Shown here: positions 7,064 through 14,435 of the stretch, in pieces
Layout of the letters: every line of letters starts with the position of its first letter
Position numbering within the stretch: the stretch's first letter is position 1
From: Thermoplasmatota archaeon
GTDB taxonomy: Archaea > Thermoplasmatota > Thermoplasmata > Methanomassiliicoccales > Methanomassiliicoccaceae
NCBI GenBank assembly: GCA_022709105.1
Contig: JAKIXL010000018.1
Coordinates: 1-17,498, forward strand
Length of the DNA: 17,498 bases
Reading direction: 5' to 3'
Position numbers and translations under genes: made by a program
The notes under the pieces: generated by a model
What the model saw: only the letters and a program-made list of their open reading frames with translations
What the model was told of the DNA's origin: nothing
Databases searched by the model: none

Positions 7064-8075
7064 GGCGGCCGTGGTAGGAGGCTCCGGGTACACCGGGAGC
7101 GAGCTCGGGCGGATTCTTTCTCGCCACCCAGAGATATCTCTGGAAGTAATGACATCTAGGCAGAACGCGGGCATCCCGGTCCACCGGGCGTTGCCGTCCC
7201 TCAAAGGCTTCGTGGACCTGGCCTTCGAGGCTCAGCTGAGCGAGGACGCGGACATCGACCTCGCGTTCCTGGCCACGCCCCACGGAGCTTCCATGGAGAT
7301 CGCCCCCGGACTTCTATCCAGGGGGATCAAGGTCATCGACCTCAGCGGCGACTACCGGCTGCGCGATCCCGCTGTCTATGAGAAGTGGTACGGGCAATCC
7401 CACAAGGACCTGGACGGCCTGGAGCGGGCGGTGTATGGAATGACCGAGATCTACCGCGACGCCGTGGCCCGCGCCGATCTTGTGGCCAACCCTGGCTGCT
7501 ATCCGACCTGCTCGGTCCTTTCCCTGGCTCCGCTGATGGCCTCTGGGCTTGTGGATGGCAAGGTCATAATCGACGCCAAGAGCGGGACCTCGGGAGCAGG
7601 GGCCGAGCCGAGCAAGGCCACCCACCATCCCGCCTGCGGCGCTTCCATCACTCCGTACAAGGTGGTTGGCCACCGCCACACGCCGGAGATCAAGATGGTC
7701 CTCGATGCGGTCTCCGACGCTGGCAACGTAGTGGTGTTCACGCCGCACCTTCTCCCCATAGTGCGGGGAATGCTCACGACCAGCTATGTCACATTGAAAA
7801 AGGATAAGAACAAGGACGAATTGCAGGCGCTCTACGATGCGTACTACGCCGGGCGGAGGTTCGTCCGGCAGGCGTCCGTGCCCTCGATACCTTCCACGGT
7901 AGGCTCGAACTTCATAGAGGTCGGCCTCGAGAGGGCGGAAGCCGGCACGGTCGTGGCAATGGGATCGCTGGACAACCTGGTGAAGGGAGCGGCCGGCCAG
8001 GCGGTCCAGAACGCGAACGTGATGTTCAAAATGGACGAGACCGTCGGTCTCGATTTCCCCGGACTAGGAGTGTAG
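7056..8075 (+). CDS. argC: N-acetyl-gamma-glutamyl-phosphate reductase
   Basis: A 339-residue NADPH-dependent dehydrogenase that reduces N-acetylglutamyl-5-phosphate to the semialdehyde, the third step of ornithine synthesis. The Rossmann motif GGSGYTG is at residues 8-14. The active-site cysteine is Cys148 in NPGCYPT, and the H-R-H-x-P-E-I segment with the assisting histidine is at 206-212. Length and ends fit the family. The ATG at 7056 gives the standard MVKAAVVGGSGYTG opening. It leads argC-argJ-argB-argD with gaps of 3 bp or less between genes, so the four are almost certainly one operon. LysW-type reductases (LysY) share this fold, but the argJ neighbour and the absence of a LysW carrier gene favour arginine synthesis. 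Confidence 0.96.
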   Translation: MVKAAVVGGSGYTGSELGRILSRHPEISLEVMTSRQNAGIPVHRALPSLKGFVDLAFEAQLSEDADIDLAFLATPHGASMEIAPGLLSRGIKVIDLSGDYRLRDPAVYEKWYGQSHKDLDGLERAVYGMTEIYRDAVARADLVANPGCYPTCSVLSLAPLMASGLVDGKVIIDAKSGTSGAGAEPSKATHHPACGASITPYKVVGHRHTPEIKMVLDAVSDAGNVVVFTPHLLPIVRGMLTTSYVTLKKDKNKDELQALYDAYYAGRRFVRQASVPSIPSTVGSNFIEVGLERAEAGTVVAMGSLDNLVKGAAGQAVQNANVMFKMDETVGLDFPGLGV

Positions 8076-8078
8076 GAG

Positions 8079-9305
8079 ATGAACACCATCGACGGCGGGG
8101 TCACGACCCCCAAGGGCTTCAAGGCGACAGGCATTCACTGCGGCATAAAGAAAGAGAGGCTGGACCTGGCGATGATATTCTCGGAAAGGCCGGCCATCGC
8201 CGCCTGCGCCTATACGCAGAACAAGATGAGGGCCGCTCCTGTGGAGCTAATGATACAGCGGCACAGCGGGAAGCTGCAGGCGTTCATCGTGAACAGCGGC
8301 AATGCCAATGCCATCACCGGTCCCCAGGGCATGAGGGACGCTGTCGCAATGTCAGAGACCGCCGCCAAGGTCCTGGGCCTCGATCCGGCCCTTGTGGGGG
8401 TCGCGTCCACCGGTGTGATCGGCCGTTTCCTGCCGATGGACAAGCTGGTCTCGGGGATCGAGCGCATAGCCGGCGAGCTGGGAACAGGACGGGAGCATGA
8501 CCACCGGGCCAACATGGCAATACTCACCACAGACAAGACGATCAAGGAGGCCGCCTGCCAGGTCACCCTCAAGGACGGGACCGTGGTCACCATCGCAGGG
8601 ATGGCCAAGGGCTCCGGGATGATCTCGCCGTCCATGAAGACCAAGCACGCCACCACCCTCAGCTTCGTCACCTCCGACGCTGTGCTCACCAAGGCCCCGG
8701 AGTGGAAGTGGCAGGAATGCATCAACAAGAGCTTCAACATGATCAATGTCGACGGGGACCAGAGCACCAACGACATATCGGTGTTCATGGCCAACGGCGC
8801 CGCCGGCGGCAAGCCGGTCGATGATAACCCGGAGTACTGGAGCGGCGTGCTGTACGTGCTTCAATCCCTCGCCAAGCAAGTAGTGCTGGACGGCGAGGGT
8901 GCTACCAAGCTCATCGAGCTCAAGGTCACCGGGGCCAAGAACGACCGCGAGGCGCGGGCCGCCGGGCGGTGGATCATATCCTCCAGCTTGGTGAAGACCG
9001 CCATATTCGGGGCCGACCCCAACTTCGGCCGGGTGCTCGCGGCCCTCGGCAATTCGGGCAGCGAGTTCGACATCAACAAGCTTCGACTTACCATCGGGAG
9101 CCACGGAGAGGAGGTCGTCCTTTTCGAGGGCGGCGTGCCCCAGGTGAAGCCGTGTTCGGAAACCGAGGTCAAGGCCCGCAAGCTGCTGTCCGACCACAAC
9201 ATATCCATGAACCTCGAGCTCGGCGTGGGGAACGGCAAGGCCGAGGCATGGGGCTGCGACCTCACCTATGAGTACGTGAAGATCAACGCCGAGTACACCA
9301 CCTAG
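8079..9305 (+). CDS. argJ: Bifunctional ornithine acetyltransferase / N-acetylglutamate synthase
   Basis: A 408-residue protein that moves the acetyl group from N-acetylornithine to glutamate. Family members self-cleave between Ala and Thr, and the freed Thr becomes the nucleophile. Visible: NSGNANAITG (72-81), the oxyanion-hole STGVIG (110-115), KGSGMISPSM (177-186) and the cleavage motif ATTLSF at 191-196 with predicted nucleophile Thr192. The C-terminus NAEYTT is family-like and intact. The unusual point is four extra residues, KTKH (187-190), between the conserved Met186 and the ATTL motif; in the ArgJ sequences I know the Met is directly followed by ATML. Whether it also makes acetylglutamate from acetyl-CoA cannot be read from sequence. 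It begins 3 bp after the argC stop. Confidence 0.95.
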   Translation: MNTIDGGVTTPKGFKATGIHCGIKKERLDLAMIFSERPAIAACAYTQNKMRAAPVELMIQRHSGKLQAFIVNSGNANAITGPQGMRDAVAMSETAAKVLGLDPALVGVASTGVIGRFLPMDKLVSGIERIAGELGTGREHDHRANMAILTTDKTIKEAACQVTLKDGTVVTIAGMAKGSGMISPSMKTKHATTLSFVTSDAVLTKAPEWKWQECINKSFNMINVDGDQSTNDISVFMANGAAGGKPVDDNPEYWSGVLYVLQSLAKQVVLDGEGATKLIELKVTGAKNDREARAAGRWIISSSLVKTAIFGADPNFGRVLAALGNSGSEFDINKLRLTIGSHGEEVVLFEGGVPQVKPCSETEVKARKLLSDHNISMNLELGVGNGKAEAWGCDLTYEYVKINAEYTT

Positions 9306-9307
9306 GG

Positions 9308-10144
9308 ATGCTGATGGTGTCGAATCGAGGACCGGAGCGCCGCGTGCTCATCAAGTTCGGCGGCAACGCCCTCAGCGGAGAGGGCGACCTGGAGCGGTTC
9401 GGCGAGGACCTGGCCTCGCTGATAGCGGCAGGCATACGCCCGGTGCTGGTGCATGGGGGCGGGCCGGAGATATCGGAGGAGATGGAAAGGCGCGGCCTCA
9501 GGGTTGAGAAGATCTCCGGGCTACGGGTCACCGACGCCGCGGCGCTTGAGGTGGCGGACGAGGTGCTCGCGCGGATCAACTCCCGCATCGTCTCCGCTCT
9601 CGCCCGCGAAGGCGTTGCTGCGGTGGGGCTGTCCGGCTGCGACGCCGCGGTGATCGCGTCGAAGATGCCTTCGGTGACGGTCGCGGGCGAAGGCGGCAAG
9701 GAGACCTCGGTGGACCTAGGACGTGTCGGAGACGTGTCGGGGGTGGACCCAAAGCGCTTGGAGGCCCTGATGTCCGAAGGAAAGGTCCCGGTGATATATC
9801 CCATCTGTGCATCCCCTGACGGGACCAGGTACAACGTCAACGCCGACACGGTGGCCGCCCACGTCGCCAGGGCCGCGGGGGCTCCGGAGATGGTCCTGGT
9901 CACCGACGTTCCCGGGATCCTTAAGGACGGACAGGTGGTCCGCTCGATCACGCTGAGAAGGATCGACGAGCTCATCGCCGACGGTACGATCACAGGCGGG
10001 ATGGTCCCCAAGGTGGAAGCATGCCGCACCGCTCTGCTCAATGGAGCGAGGACAGTGTACATGCTGAACGGAAAGGAGCCGCGCTCCCTGGTCAGGAAAC
10101 TGCTGAGGGAGGAGGACGTCGGAACAAAGATAACGGCGGGTTGA
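9308..10144 (+). CDS. argB: Acetylglutamate kinase
   Basis: A 278-residue amino-acid kinase that phosphorylates N-acetylglutamate, the step usually subject to arginine feedback. Visible: KFGGNAL (16-22, phosphate-binding Lys), VHGGGPEI (48-55), GLSGCDA for substrate binding, YNVNADTVAAHVA, LVTDVPGI and GGMVPKVEAC near the nucleotide site. The start at 9308 is 2 bp after the argJ stop; an ATG two codons later (9314) is an equal candidate and changes nothing important. The N-terminus lacks the long helix linked to hexameric arginine-inhibited bacterial enzymes, so an arginine-insensitive form is possible, though this is inference. It is the third gene of the argCJBD operon. Confidence 0.95.
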   Translation: MLMVSNRGPERRVLIKFGGNALSGEGDLERFGEDLASLIAAGIRPVLVHGGGPEISEEMERRGLRVEKISGLRVTDAAALEVADEVLARINSRIVSALAREGVAAVGLSGCDAAVIASKMPSVTVAGEGGKETSVDLGRVGDVSGVDPKRLEALMSEGKVPVIYPICASPDGTRYNVNADTVAAHVARAAGAPEMVLVTDVPGILKDGQVVRSITLRRIDELIADGTITGGMVPKVEACRTALLNGARTVYMLNGKEPRSLVRKLLREEDVGTKITAG

Positions 10145-10147
10145 ACC

Positions 10148-11326
10148 ATGGACATAGACAAGGTGAGGGAGCTGGACCACAGGTTCCTGTTCCAGAACTA
10201 CGGACGGCAGGACCTTTGCTTCGAGCGCGGCGAGAAAGAGTTCCTTTATGATCTATCCGGACGGAGGTACATCGACCTGGTGGCCGGGATCGCGGTGAAC
10301 TCGCTTGGCCACTCGCACCCCGATATCGTCAGCACCATATGCCGTCAGGCCGGGCGCCTGATGCACGTGTCCAACCTGTACCTGGTGAGGGAGCAGGCCC
10401 TGGCCGCCGAGGCTCTGGCCGGAGTGGCACCCGCCCCCCTGGAGAAGGCGCTGTTCTGCAACAGCGGGGCCGAGGCGAACGAGGGCGCCCTCAAGCTGGC
10501 GGTGAAGGCCACTGGACGCGGCCGCGTGGTATCGACGAAGAACTCCTTCCACGGCCGGACGTCGGTCACCCTTTCGGCCACGGGGCAGCCAAAATATCAA
10601 TCAGGGTTCGAGCCGCTTCTGCCCAAGGTGTTCGACTTCATCGATTACAACAGCCCGGAGCAGCTCAAGTCCGCAGTCACCAGGAACACCGCGGCGGTGA
10701 TCCTCGAGCCCATTCAGGGAGAGGGCGGAGTGGTCCCGGCGAGCGAGGAGTTCATACGCGCCGCCCGGGACCTTTGCGACGAGCGCGGCGCGCTGCTCAT
10801 CGTCGATGAGGTGCAGACCGGCATGGGCCGCACTGGGAAATGGTTCGGCTTCCAGCACTACGGCGTAGTCCCGGACATCGTTACCCTGGCCAAAGCACTG
10901 GGTAACGGCATGCCCATCGGGGCCTTGCTAAGTACCCCGGAGATCGCCGCCTCGTTCAAGCCCGGGAGCCATGGCACAACCTTCGGCGGGAACCCTCTGG
11001 CAGCAGCGGTTGCCAGGACGGTCATAGAGGTCATGAGGCGCGACAAGCTGGTGGAGCGGTCCGCCGAGCTGGGCAGCAGGTGGTCCCAGGAACTGAGATC
11101 GTTGGCCGTCCACGGTGGGGCTATTAAGGACGTGAGAGGCCGGGGGCTGATGATAGGAATGGAGATGGGCGACGAGGCCAAGAGGTTCCAGGAGGCCGCT
11201 CTCGAGAGCGGGATACTGGTCAACGTTTGCGGAGGGCGGGTGGTCCGCATGGTCCCTCCGCTCATCGTCAGCGAGCCGTCGGTGAGGGAGCTCAACTCGA
11301 CCCTCAAGAGGTTCTTGGAAGCGTGA
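10148..11326 (+). CDS. argD: Acetylornithine aminotransferase
   Basis: A 392-residue class III PLP-dependent aminotransferase that converts N-acetylglutamate semialdehyde to N-acetylornithine using glutamate. Visible: the substrate-site segment around NSLGHSHP (51-58), phosphate-cup NSGAEANEGALKLA (105-118), FHGRT (134-138), Asp220 in IVDEVQTGMGRTG, which contacts the pyridine nitrogen, and the Schiff-base Lys249 in TLAKALGNG. Length and ends fit ArgD. It starts 3 bp after argB, which fixes its role in the acetyl pathway. A dual role in lysine or GABA metabolism cannot be excluded. A more distant paralogue lies at 14436-15761. Confidence 0.94.
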   Translation: MDIDKVRELDHRFLFQNYGRQDLCFERGEKEFLYDLSGRRYIDLVAGIAVNSLGHSHPDIVSTICRQAGRLMHVSNLYLVREQALAAEALAGVAPAPLEKALFCNSGAEANEGALKLAVKATGRGRVVSTKNSFHGRTSVTLSATGQPKYQSGFEPLLPKVFDFIDYNSPEQLKSAVTRNTAAVILEPIQGEGGVVPASEEFIRAARDLCDERGALLIVDEVQTGMGRTGKWFGFQHYGVVPDIVTLAKALGNGMPIGALLSTPEIAASFKPGSHGTTFGGNPLAAAVARTVIEVMRRDKLVERSAELGSRWSQELRSLAVHGGAIKDVRGRGLMIGMEMGDEAKRFQEAALESGILVNVCGGRVVRMVPPLIVSEPSVRELNSTLKRFLEA

Positions 11327-11327
11327 G

Positions 11328-11615
11328 ATGGGCGTGCCCTCTGCCCTTGCCATCCTCGGCTGGACATATCTGCTGGTGAACTCGGCCTCCTTCGTCGCAT
11401 ACTACATCGATAAGAGGGCGGCTAGAAGGAAAAGGCGCCGCATACCGGAGAGAACGCTCCTTCTCCTCGCCCTGGCCGCGCCGTTCGGCGCCGCTACGGC
11501 CATGCGCGCCTTCCGCCATAAGACGAGGAAGGCAAGGTTCTATCTGGTGTACGCTTTCTTGGCGCTGCACGCCGCGCTCATTGCCTATGTGCTCATGCCT
11601 GCGGGCAAACTGTGA
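11328..11615 (+). CDS. DUF1294 small membrane protein
   Basis: A 95-residue membrane protein of the DUF1294 type: an N-terminal helix (about 5-26), then YIDKRAARRKRRRIPERTLL (26-45), a second helix, the conserved FRHKTRKARF (61-70), and a final helix (about 71-90). The D-K-x-x-A, R-I-P-E and R-H-K-T-x-K blocks are the family hallmarks. The function of the family is unknown. The ATG follows the argD stop by one base, so it is probably co-transcribed with the arg operon, possibly just by position. A converging gene follows 33 bp after its stop. Confidence 0.85.
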   Translation: MGVPSALAILGWTYLLVNSASFVAYYIDKRAARRKRRRIPERTLLLLALAAPFGAATAMRAFRHKTRKARFYLVYAFLALHAALIAYVLMPAGKL

Positions 11616-11648
11616 ACGGCGGTCCCGAACCATCTGGGCCAGTCGTGT

Positions 11649-12077
11649 TCAGATCTCTGCCGCCTGCCCCTCGCCGGGAGCGTGGACCTCATGGGCCGTT
11701 GCAAAGCGGACCCTCTTGATGAAGGCCAAGGCCTCGCGGTAACTGGCAGGCCGGGGCACCTTCATGTCCATCGGCATCTTGCCGGCCGCTGCGGGGTTTT
11801 CGTCAGCGAACGAGGAGGTGAAGGTTATGAAGGGAACGGCCTCCATGTCCGGATCGCTCCGCACGGTCAGGAGGAGTTCGCTGCCGCTCATGCCAGGCAT
11901 GCGCTCCTCGCATAGGATCAGGCCAGGCCGGAAACCGGCGTTCATTACCGAGATCGCGGCGTGACCTCCATTTACATGGAAAAGCTCGATGCCCGGGTCC
12001 ACGTCCCGAAATGACCCTATCATGAACCTGGCGAAGGCAAGATCGTCCTCTACCAGTAATATGCTCTTGACGCTCAC
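11649..12077 (-). CDS. Stand-alone receiver-domain protein with Glu at the phospho-acceptor site
   Basis: A 142-residue protein made of one CheY-like receiver domain with no output domain. ILLVEDD (6-12) supplies the acidic metal-binding pair, and LILCEERMPGMSG (53-65) aligns with the usual L-I-L-L-D-x-x-M-P-G-M-S-G, putting Glu57 where the phosphorylated Asp should be. The conserved Thr/Ser is present (FTSSF), while the K-P near the end reads R-P. Glu at this site often mimics the phosphorylated state, so the protein may be constitutively 'on' or phosphate-independent; that is inference. The start is a GTG at 12077, chosen from the receiver N-terminus and a TATA box (12104-12111) about 30 bp upstream. 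No histidine kinase is nearby. It diverges from the ACT-domain gene. Confidence 0.85.
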   Translation of the reverse strand: MSVKSILLVEDDLAFARFMIGSFRDVDPGIELFHVNGGHAAISVMNAGFRPGLILCEERMPGMSGSELLLTVRSDPDMEAVPFITFTSSFADENPAAAGKMPMDMKVPRPASYREALAFIKRVRFATAHEVHAPGEGQAAEI

Positions 12078-12100
12078 GGCCCCTTCAACCCACCCAGGCT

Positions 12101-12115
12101 ATAGATATATCTAAG
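12101..12115 (-). promoter_or_regulatory. Predicted TATA box of the receiver-domain gene
   Basis: The symmetric core GATATATC (12104-12111) is centred about 30 bp from the GTG at 12077, predicting a nearly leaderless transcript. Because it is palindromic it could also initiate rightward into 12135-12385, where no convincing gene is seen. A very similar core (GATATATC) precedes the aminotransferase gene at 14436. Confidence 0.45.
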
Positions 12116-12347
12116 TCACAGAATATTTGAACATGATAACGACAGGAGTTGGCGGCCAGAGGGGCCTGGTCCATCGGCGGTGAGACGTTCGTTCCCGTCC
12201 GCCCCTCACATAAAAAAAATCCGAAGAGGAGGGAAACGCGCCTAGCGGCGTGTTCGCGTATCTCATGGAAGAACGGAACCTGGAAACGAACCTCCATTAG
12301 GGCTCGCAGATATGGGCGTACCGTGATGTTCAAGGTCCTTCTCGCTC
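12116..12347. other. Gap without a convincing gene between the receiver and ACT-domain genes
   Basis: The 308-bp gap between the two divergent genes holds their promoters at its ends and this middle part. Open frames exist on both strands (plus from a TTG at 12149, minus 12085-12333), but their translations are rich in Arg, Trp and Cys without domain character. A possible hairpin forms from GGCG (12176-12179)/CGCC (12200-12203) outside GACG (12183-12186)/CGTC (12196-12199) with an 8-nt loop, followed by eight A at 12212-12219. Read on the minus strand this is a T8 tract preceding the hairpin. A small RNA is possible but not demonstrated. Confidence 0.3.
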
Positions 12348-12360
12348 AAAATTATTATAG
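12348..12360 (+). promoter_or_regulatory. Predicted TATA box of the ACT-domain gene
   Basis: AAATTATTATAG is centred about 30 bp before the ATG at 12386. This supports that ATG as the true start and predicts a leaderless or near-leaderless mRNA. The in-frame open region back to 12149 is then non-coding upstream sequence. Confidence 0.5.
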
Positions 12361-12385
12361 TCTACTCTGCTATTGGCTCGATTCC

Positions 12386-13069
12386 ATGAAGAAGGAAATG
12401 CCTAGGGAGAGCATCGCCGAGCGCACTCGCGCCTATATCGATGCCCATCCGAGCATAAAGGACTGCATTTCCAAGGACCTCATCAATTATTCGTCCTTAG
12501 CCAGGCTGATCATGAGGGACCTCTCCATCGCTAACGAGGAGGCAGTCATGATCGCCTGCCGCCGTTACGCTGTCAAACTGGGACGGCAGGACCACGAGAA
12601 GGAGATCCTGAGGGTCCTCCGCAACTCCCGCCTGGAGCTGAAGACCAAGATCGCCATCATCACGGCCAAGAACGACTGGACGGTCCTTCACCGTCTGGAA
12701 TCGGTCCTGAAGAAGCTGTTCAACGACAAATCGATCATGCAGGTCATCCAGGGCACCCATGCCATCACCATCATCGCCGACGAGAAGCTCAAGAACGAGG
12801 TCGTGAGCGCGGTGGGACAGGAGAACGTGGTCAAGATCCGCATGGGACTGGTGGAGATATCTGTAAGGTCGCCCGAGCGCATAGCCGAGACCAGCGGCGT
12901 TTTCGCGTTCCTCGCGAACAATCTCGCGGACGGCGGGATAAACGTCCTTGAATCGGTGAGCGTGTTCACGGACACCATCTTTATCGTCAGCGAGGACGAC
13001 ATGATGCAGGCATATGCCATCCTCTCAAAGTGCATCGAGTCGGCGGAGAGGATGGAGGCCGAGGACTGA
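12386..13069 (+). CDS. ACT-domain protein, probable amino-acid-responsive regulator
   Basis: A 227-residue protein. Residues about 1-85 are helical and basic (segments AERTRAYIDA, DLINYSSLARLI, EEAVMIACRRYAVKL), resembling the small helical lead seen before ACT domains in archaeal regulators and possibly a winged-helix-like DNA-binding region; this is not certain. Residues 87-145 look like a degenerate ACT-type fold (TKIAIITAKND, HAITIIAD). Residues 155-220 are a clearer ACT domain: LVEISVRSPERIAETSGVFA, then GINVLESVSVFTDTIFIV, the pattern of aspartokinase-type ACT repeats that bind amino acids. There is no kinase or enzyme domain. I chose the ATG at 12386 for its TATA spacing; the frame upstream is not protein-like. 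Ligand and target are unknown; proximity to the arg genes is only suggestive. Confidence 0.75.
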   Translation: MKKEMPRESIAERTRAYIDAHPSIKDCISKDLINYSSLARLIMRDLSIANEEAVMIACRRYAVKLGRQDHEKEILRVLRNSRLELKTKIAIITAKNDWTVLHRLESVLKKLFNDKSIMQVIQGTHAITIIADEKLKNEVVSAVGQENVVKIRMGLVEISVRSPERIAETSGVFAFLANNLADGGINVLESVSVFTDTIFIVSEDDMMQAYAILSKCIESAERMEAED

Positions 13070-13155
13070 GAAAAAGAGCCATCCTGCCCACCTCAGGTCA
13101 TGGAACGGGTAAAAGCGCCAATTGCGCCTAAGCCGGCCGATCGATGCGATCATGC

Positions 13156-14307
13156 TCAAGCGTTCGTTCTCCTTCCGTTGTTCACCGCAGGCGGCAGAAT
13201 GGGGCCCACTGCCGAGCTGTTGCCGGTGCTGTTCTCAAGGGGTTCGGGTACAGGGGGAGGCTCAGGTTCCGGCTCGGGGTCCGGCGGGGCCACAACTGTT
13301 GACCGCACCTCCAGGATGTCATAGGTGACCACGGTAAGCTCGTCGCCGCTTCTCCGGTCCTCGGCCCAGCTGGTCAGGGTATAGTTGCCTGATGAACCGA
13401 ACATAAGCTGGAAGCTGGTGGTCCAGCTGACGGACTCAGGATCAGCGCTCCCTGTCAGGGGGGTCCTTGTATTTATCAACGCGACCAGCTTGTCCCCCTT
13501 CAGTGAGAAGGATGGGAACGAATACCCGCTTCCAGCGCTGACCCTTATGGTAACGTCCGATACCTTGATGCCCTTTCTTTCGATGGCCAAGTACAGGCCG
13601 ATAGGTTCCGACCAGCCACCCGTACCAGTGGCCATATTGGTTATGGAGAAGTCGCTCCACTGGCCTTCGGTGATGTTCGACGGGACGCTCATGGACTGGG
13701 TCACGCTGACCGAGGTTTGCACGGGCTTCTCGACGTTAAGCGAGATCTTCGCCATAGGGCTGACCGAAGTGTAATTGCTCGGGTCGATGTCGGAGACGCG
13801 GGAAGATGAGGCCATCCATATGCCGAGCGTATATTTGCCGCCCTCTTTGAAAGTGAGCGACATGGAGGCCGACTGGTCCAGAAAGACCGCTCCGGGACCC
13901 TGAACGAAACGGGGGCCGACGCCAACGATGGCGCCCCCGGAACCCGTGTACCAGGCCACCGAGCTCGACCCGTCACCGTACTTGAGCTCCGCCACATCCT
14001 TTGCGCCGCCAGCGCCCTCTAGTCGGAATATCCAGGCGAAGATGCCTCCCTTTCCGGTGGTCTTCTCTATCGAAGTGGAGTATACTGTGAAGGGGACCGC
14101 TTGGTTGGCCTTCAGGCCAAAACCCGATAGGGTAGTGGTGGGGGCATGGAAGATCGCCTCTCCCGAAGGCATGTCGGAGTTCCAACCATCCTTGCCGCCG
14201 GCGTTGCCATGGCTGATGAACTCGGGCGCGACCACCGTTGCCAGGACGAAGATGCCAATGAGGCCTATCGCCATGATCCAAAGATTACCATAGCCCTTGC
14301 TAGCCAT
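13156..14307 (-). CDS. Membrane-anchored surface protein with duplicated beta domain
   Basis: A 383-residue protein with an uncleaved-looking N-terminal membrane helix (about residues 9-27, LWIMAIGLIGIFVLATVV), a large external region, and a Pro-Glu-rich tail (about 341-356, PDPEPEPEPPP). Sequons for N-glycosylation occur (NYT, NIT, NYT, NST, NSS). The external part seems to be two related beta-sandwich units, each ending in a S-x-x-L-x-F-x-x-x-G-x-Y-T-L-x-x-W segment (from about residues 148 and 298). I do not recognise the family. The ATG at 14307 is preferred to the one at 14331: a TATA box (14336-14342) is about 32 bp away and a GGGGGAG sequence precedes it. It stands alone, diverging from the aminotransferase. 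Export to the cell surface is inferred. Confidence 0.75.
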   Translation of the reverse strand: MASKGYGNLWIMAIGLIGIFVLATVVAPEFISHGNAGGKDGWNSDMPSGEAIFHAPTTTLSGFGLKANQAVPFTVYSTSIEKTTGKGGIFAWIFRLEGAGGAKDVAELKYGDGSSSVAWYTGSGGAIVGVGPRFVQGPGAVFLDQSASMSLTFKEGGKYTLGIWMASSSRVSDIDPSNYTSVSPMAKISLNVEKPVQTSVSVTQSMSVPSNITEGQWSDFSITNMATGTGGWSEPIGLYLAIERKGIKVSDVTIRVSAGSGYSFPSFSLKGDKLVALINTRTPLTGSADPESVSWTTSFQLMFGSSGNYTLTSWAEDRRSGDELTVVTYDILEVRSTVVAPPDPEPEPEPPPVPEPLENSTGNSSAVGPILPPAVNNGRRTNA

Positions 14308-14335
14308 CTGTGTCCGCTCCCCCTTGGTCATACAA

Positions 14336-14342
14336 CTATAAG
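14336..14342 (-). promoter_or_regulatory. Predicted TATA box of the surface-protein gene
   Basis: CTTATAG on the minus strand lies about 32 bp from the ATG at 14307 but only about 8 bp from the ATG at 14331, so it decides in favour of the shorter protein. The evidence is spacing only. Confidence 0.4.
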
Positions 14343-14390
14343 TAATTGCCTTACACGCGTGGAGAACCCTTCATATTTTTGCGTCAACTG

Positions 14391-14401
14391 AGATATATCT
14401 T
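14391..14401 (+). promoter_or_regulatory. Predicted TATA box of the second aminotransferase gene
   Basis: AGATATATCTT is centred about 40 bp before the GTG at 14436, so transcription would begin near 14423, leaving a leader of about 13 nt that consists mostly of a strong ribosome-binding sequence (AAGGAGATGA, 14422-14431). This combination fixes the unusual GTG start. Confidence 0.5.
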
Positions 14402-14435
14402 AAGCGCTCATAGTAGCGCCTAAGGAGATGATATC

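Noticed and set aside
9283..10161. Minus-strand open frame of 292 codons covering the whole of argB
   Set aside because: Ser/Pro/Thr/Arg-rich composition without domain character and full overlap with a clear ArgB. Long antisense frames are expected at this GC content.
12149..12385. Upstream extension of the ACT-domain protein by 79 residues
   Set aside because: It needs a TTG start, the translated part is Arg/Trp-rich and not domain-like, and a TATA box sits inside it at the right spacing for the ATG at 12386.
13070..13155. Terminator or operator between the ACT-domain gene and the surface-protein gene
   Set aside because: Only a T5 run on the minus strand (13071-13075) and a short GCGC-CAATT-GCGC repeat are present, both too weak to call.
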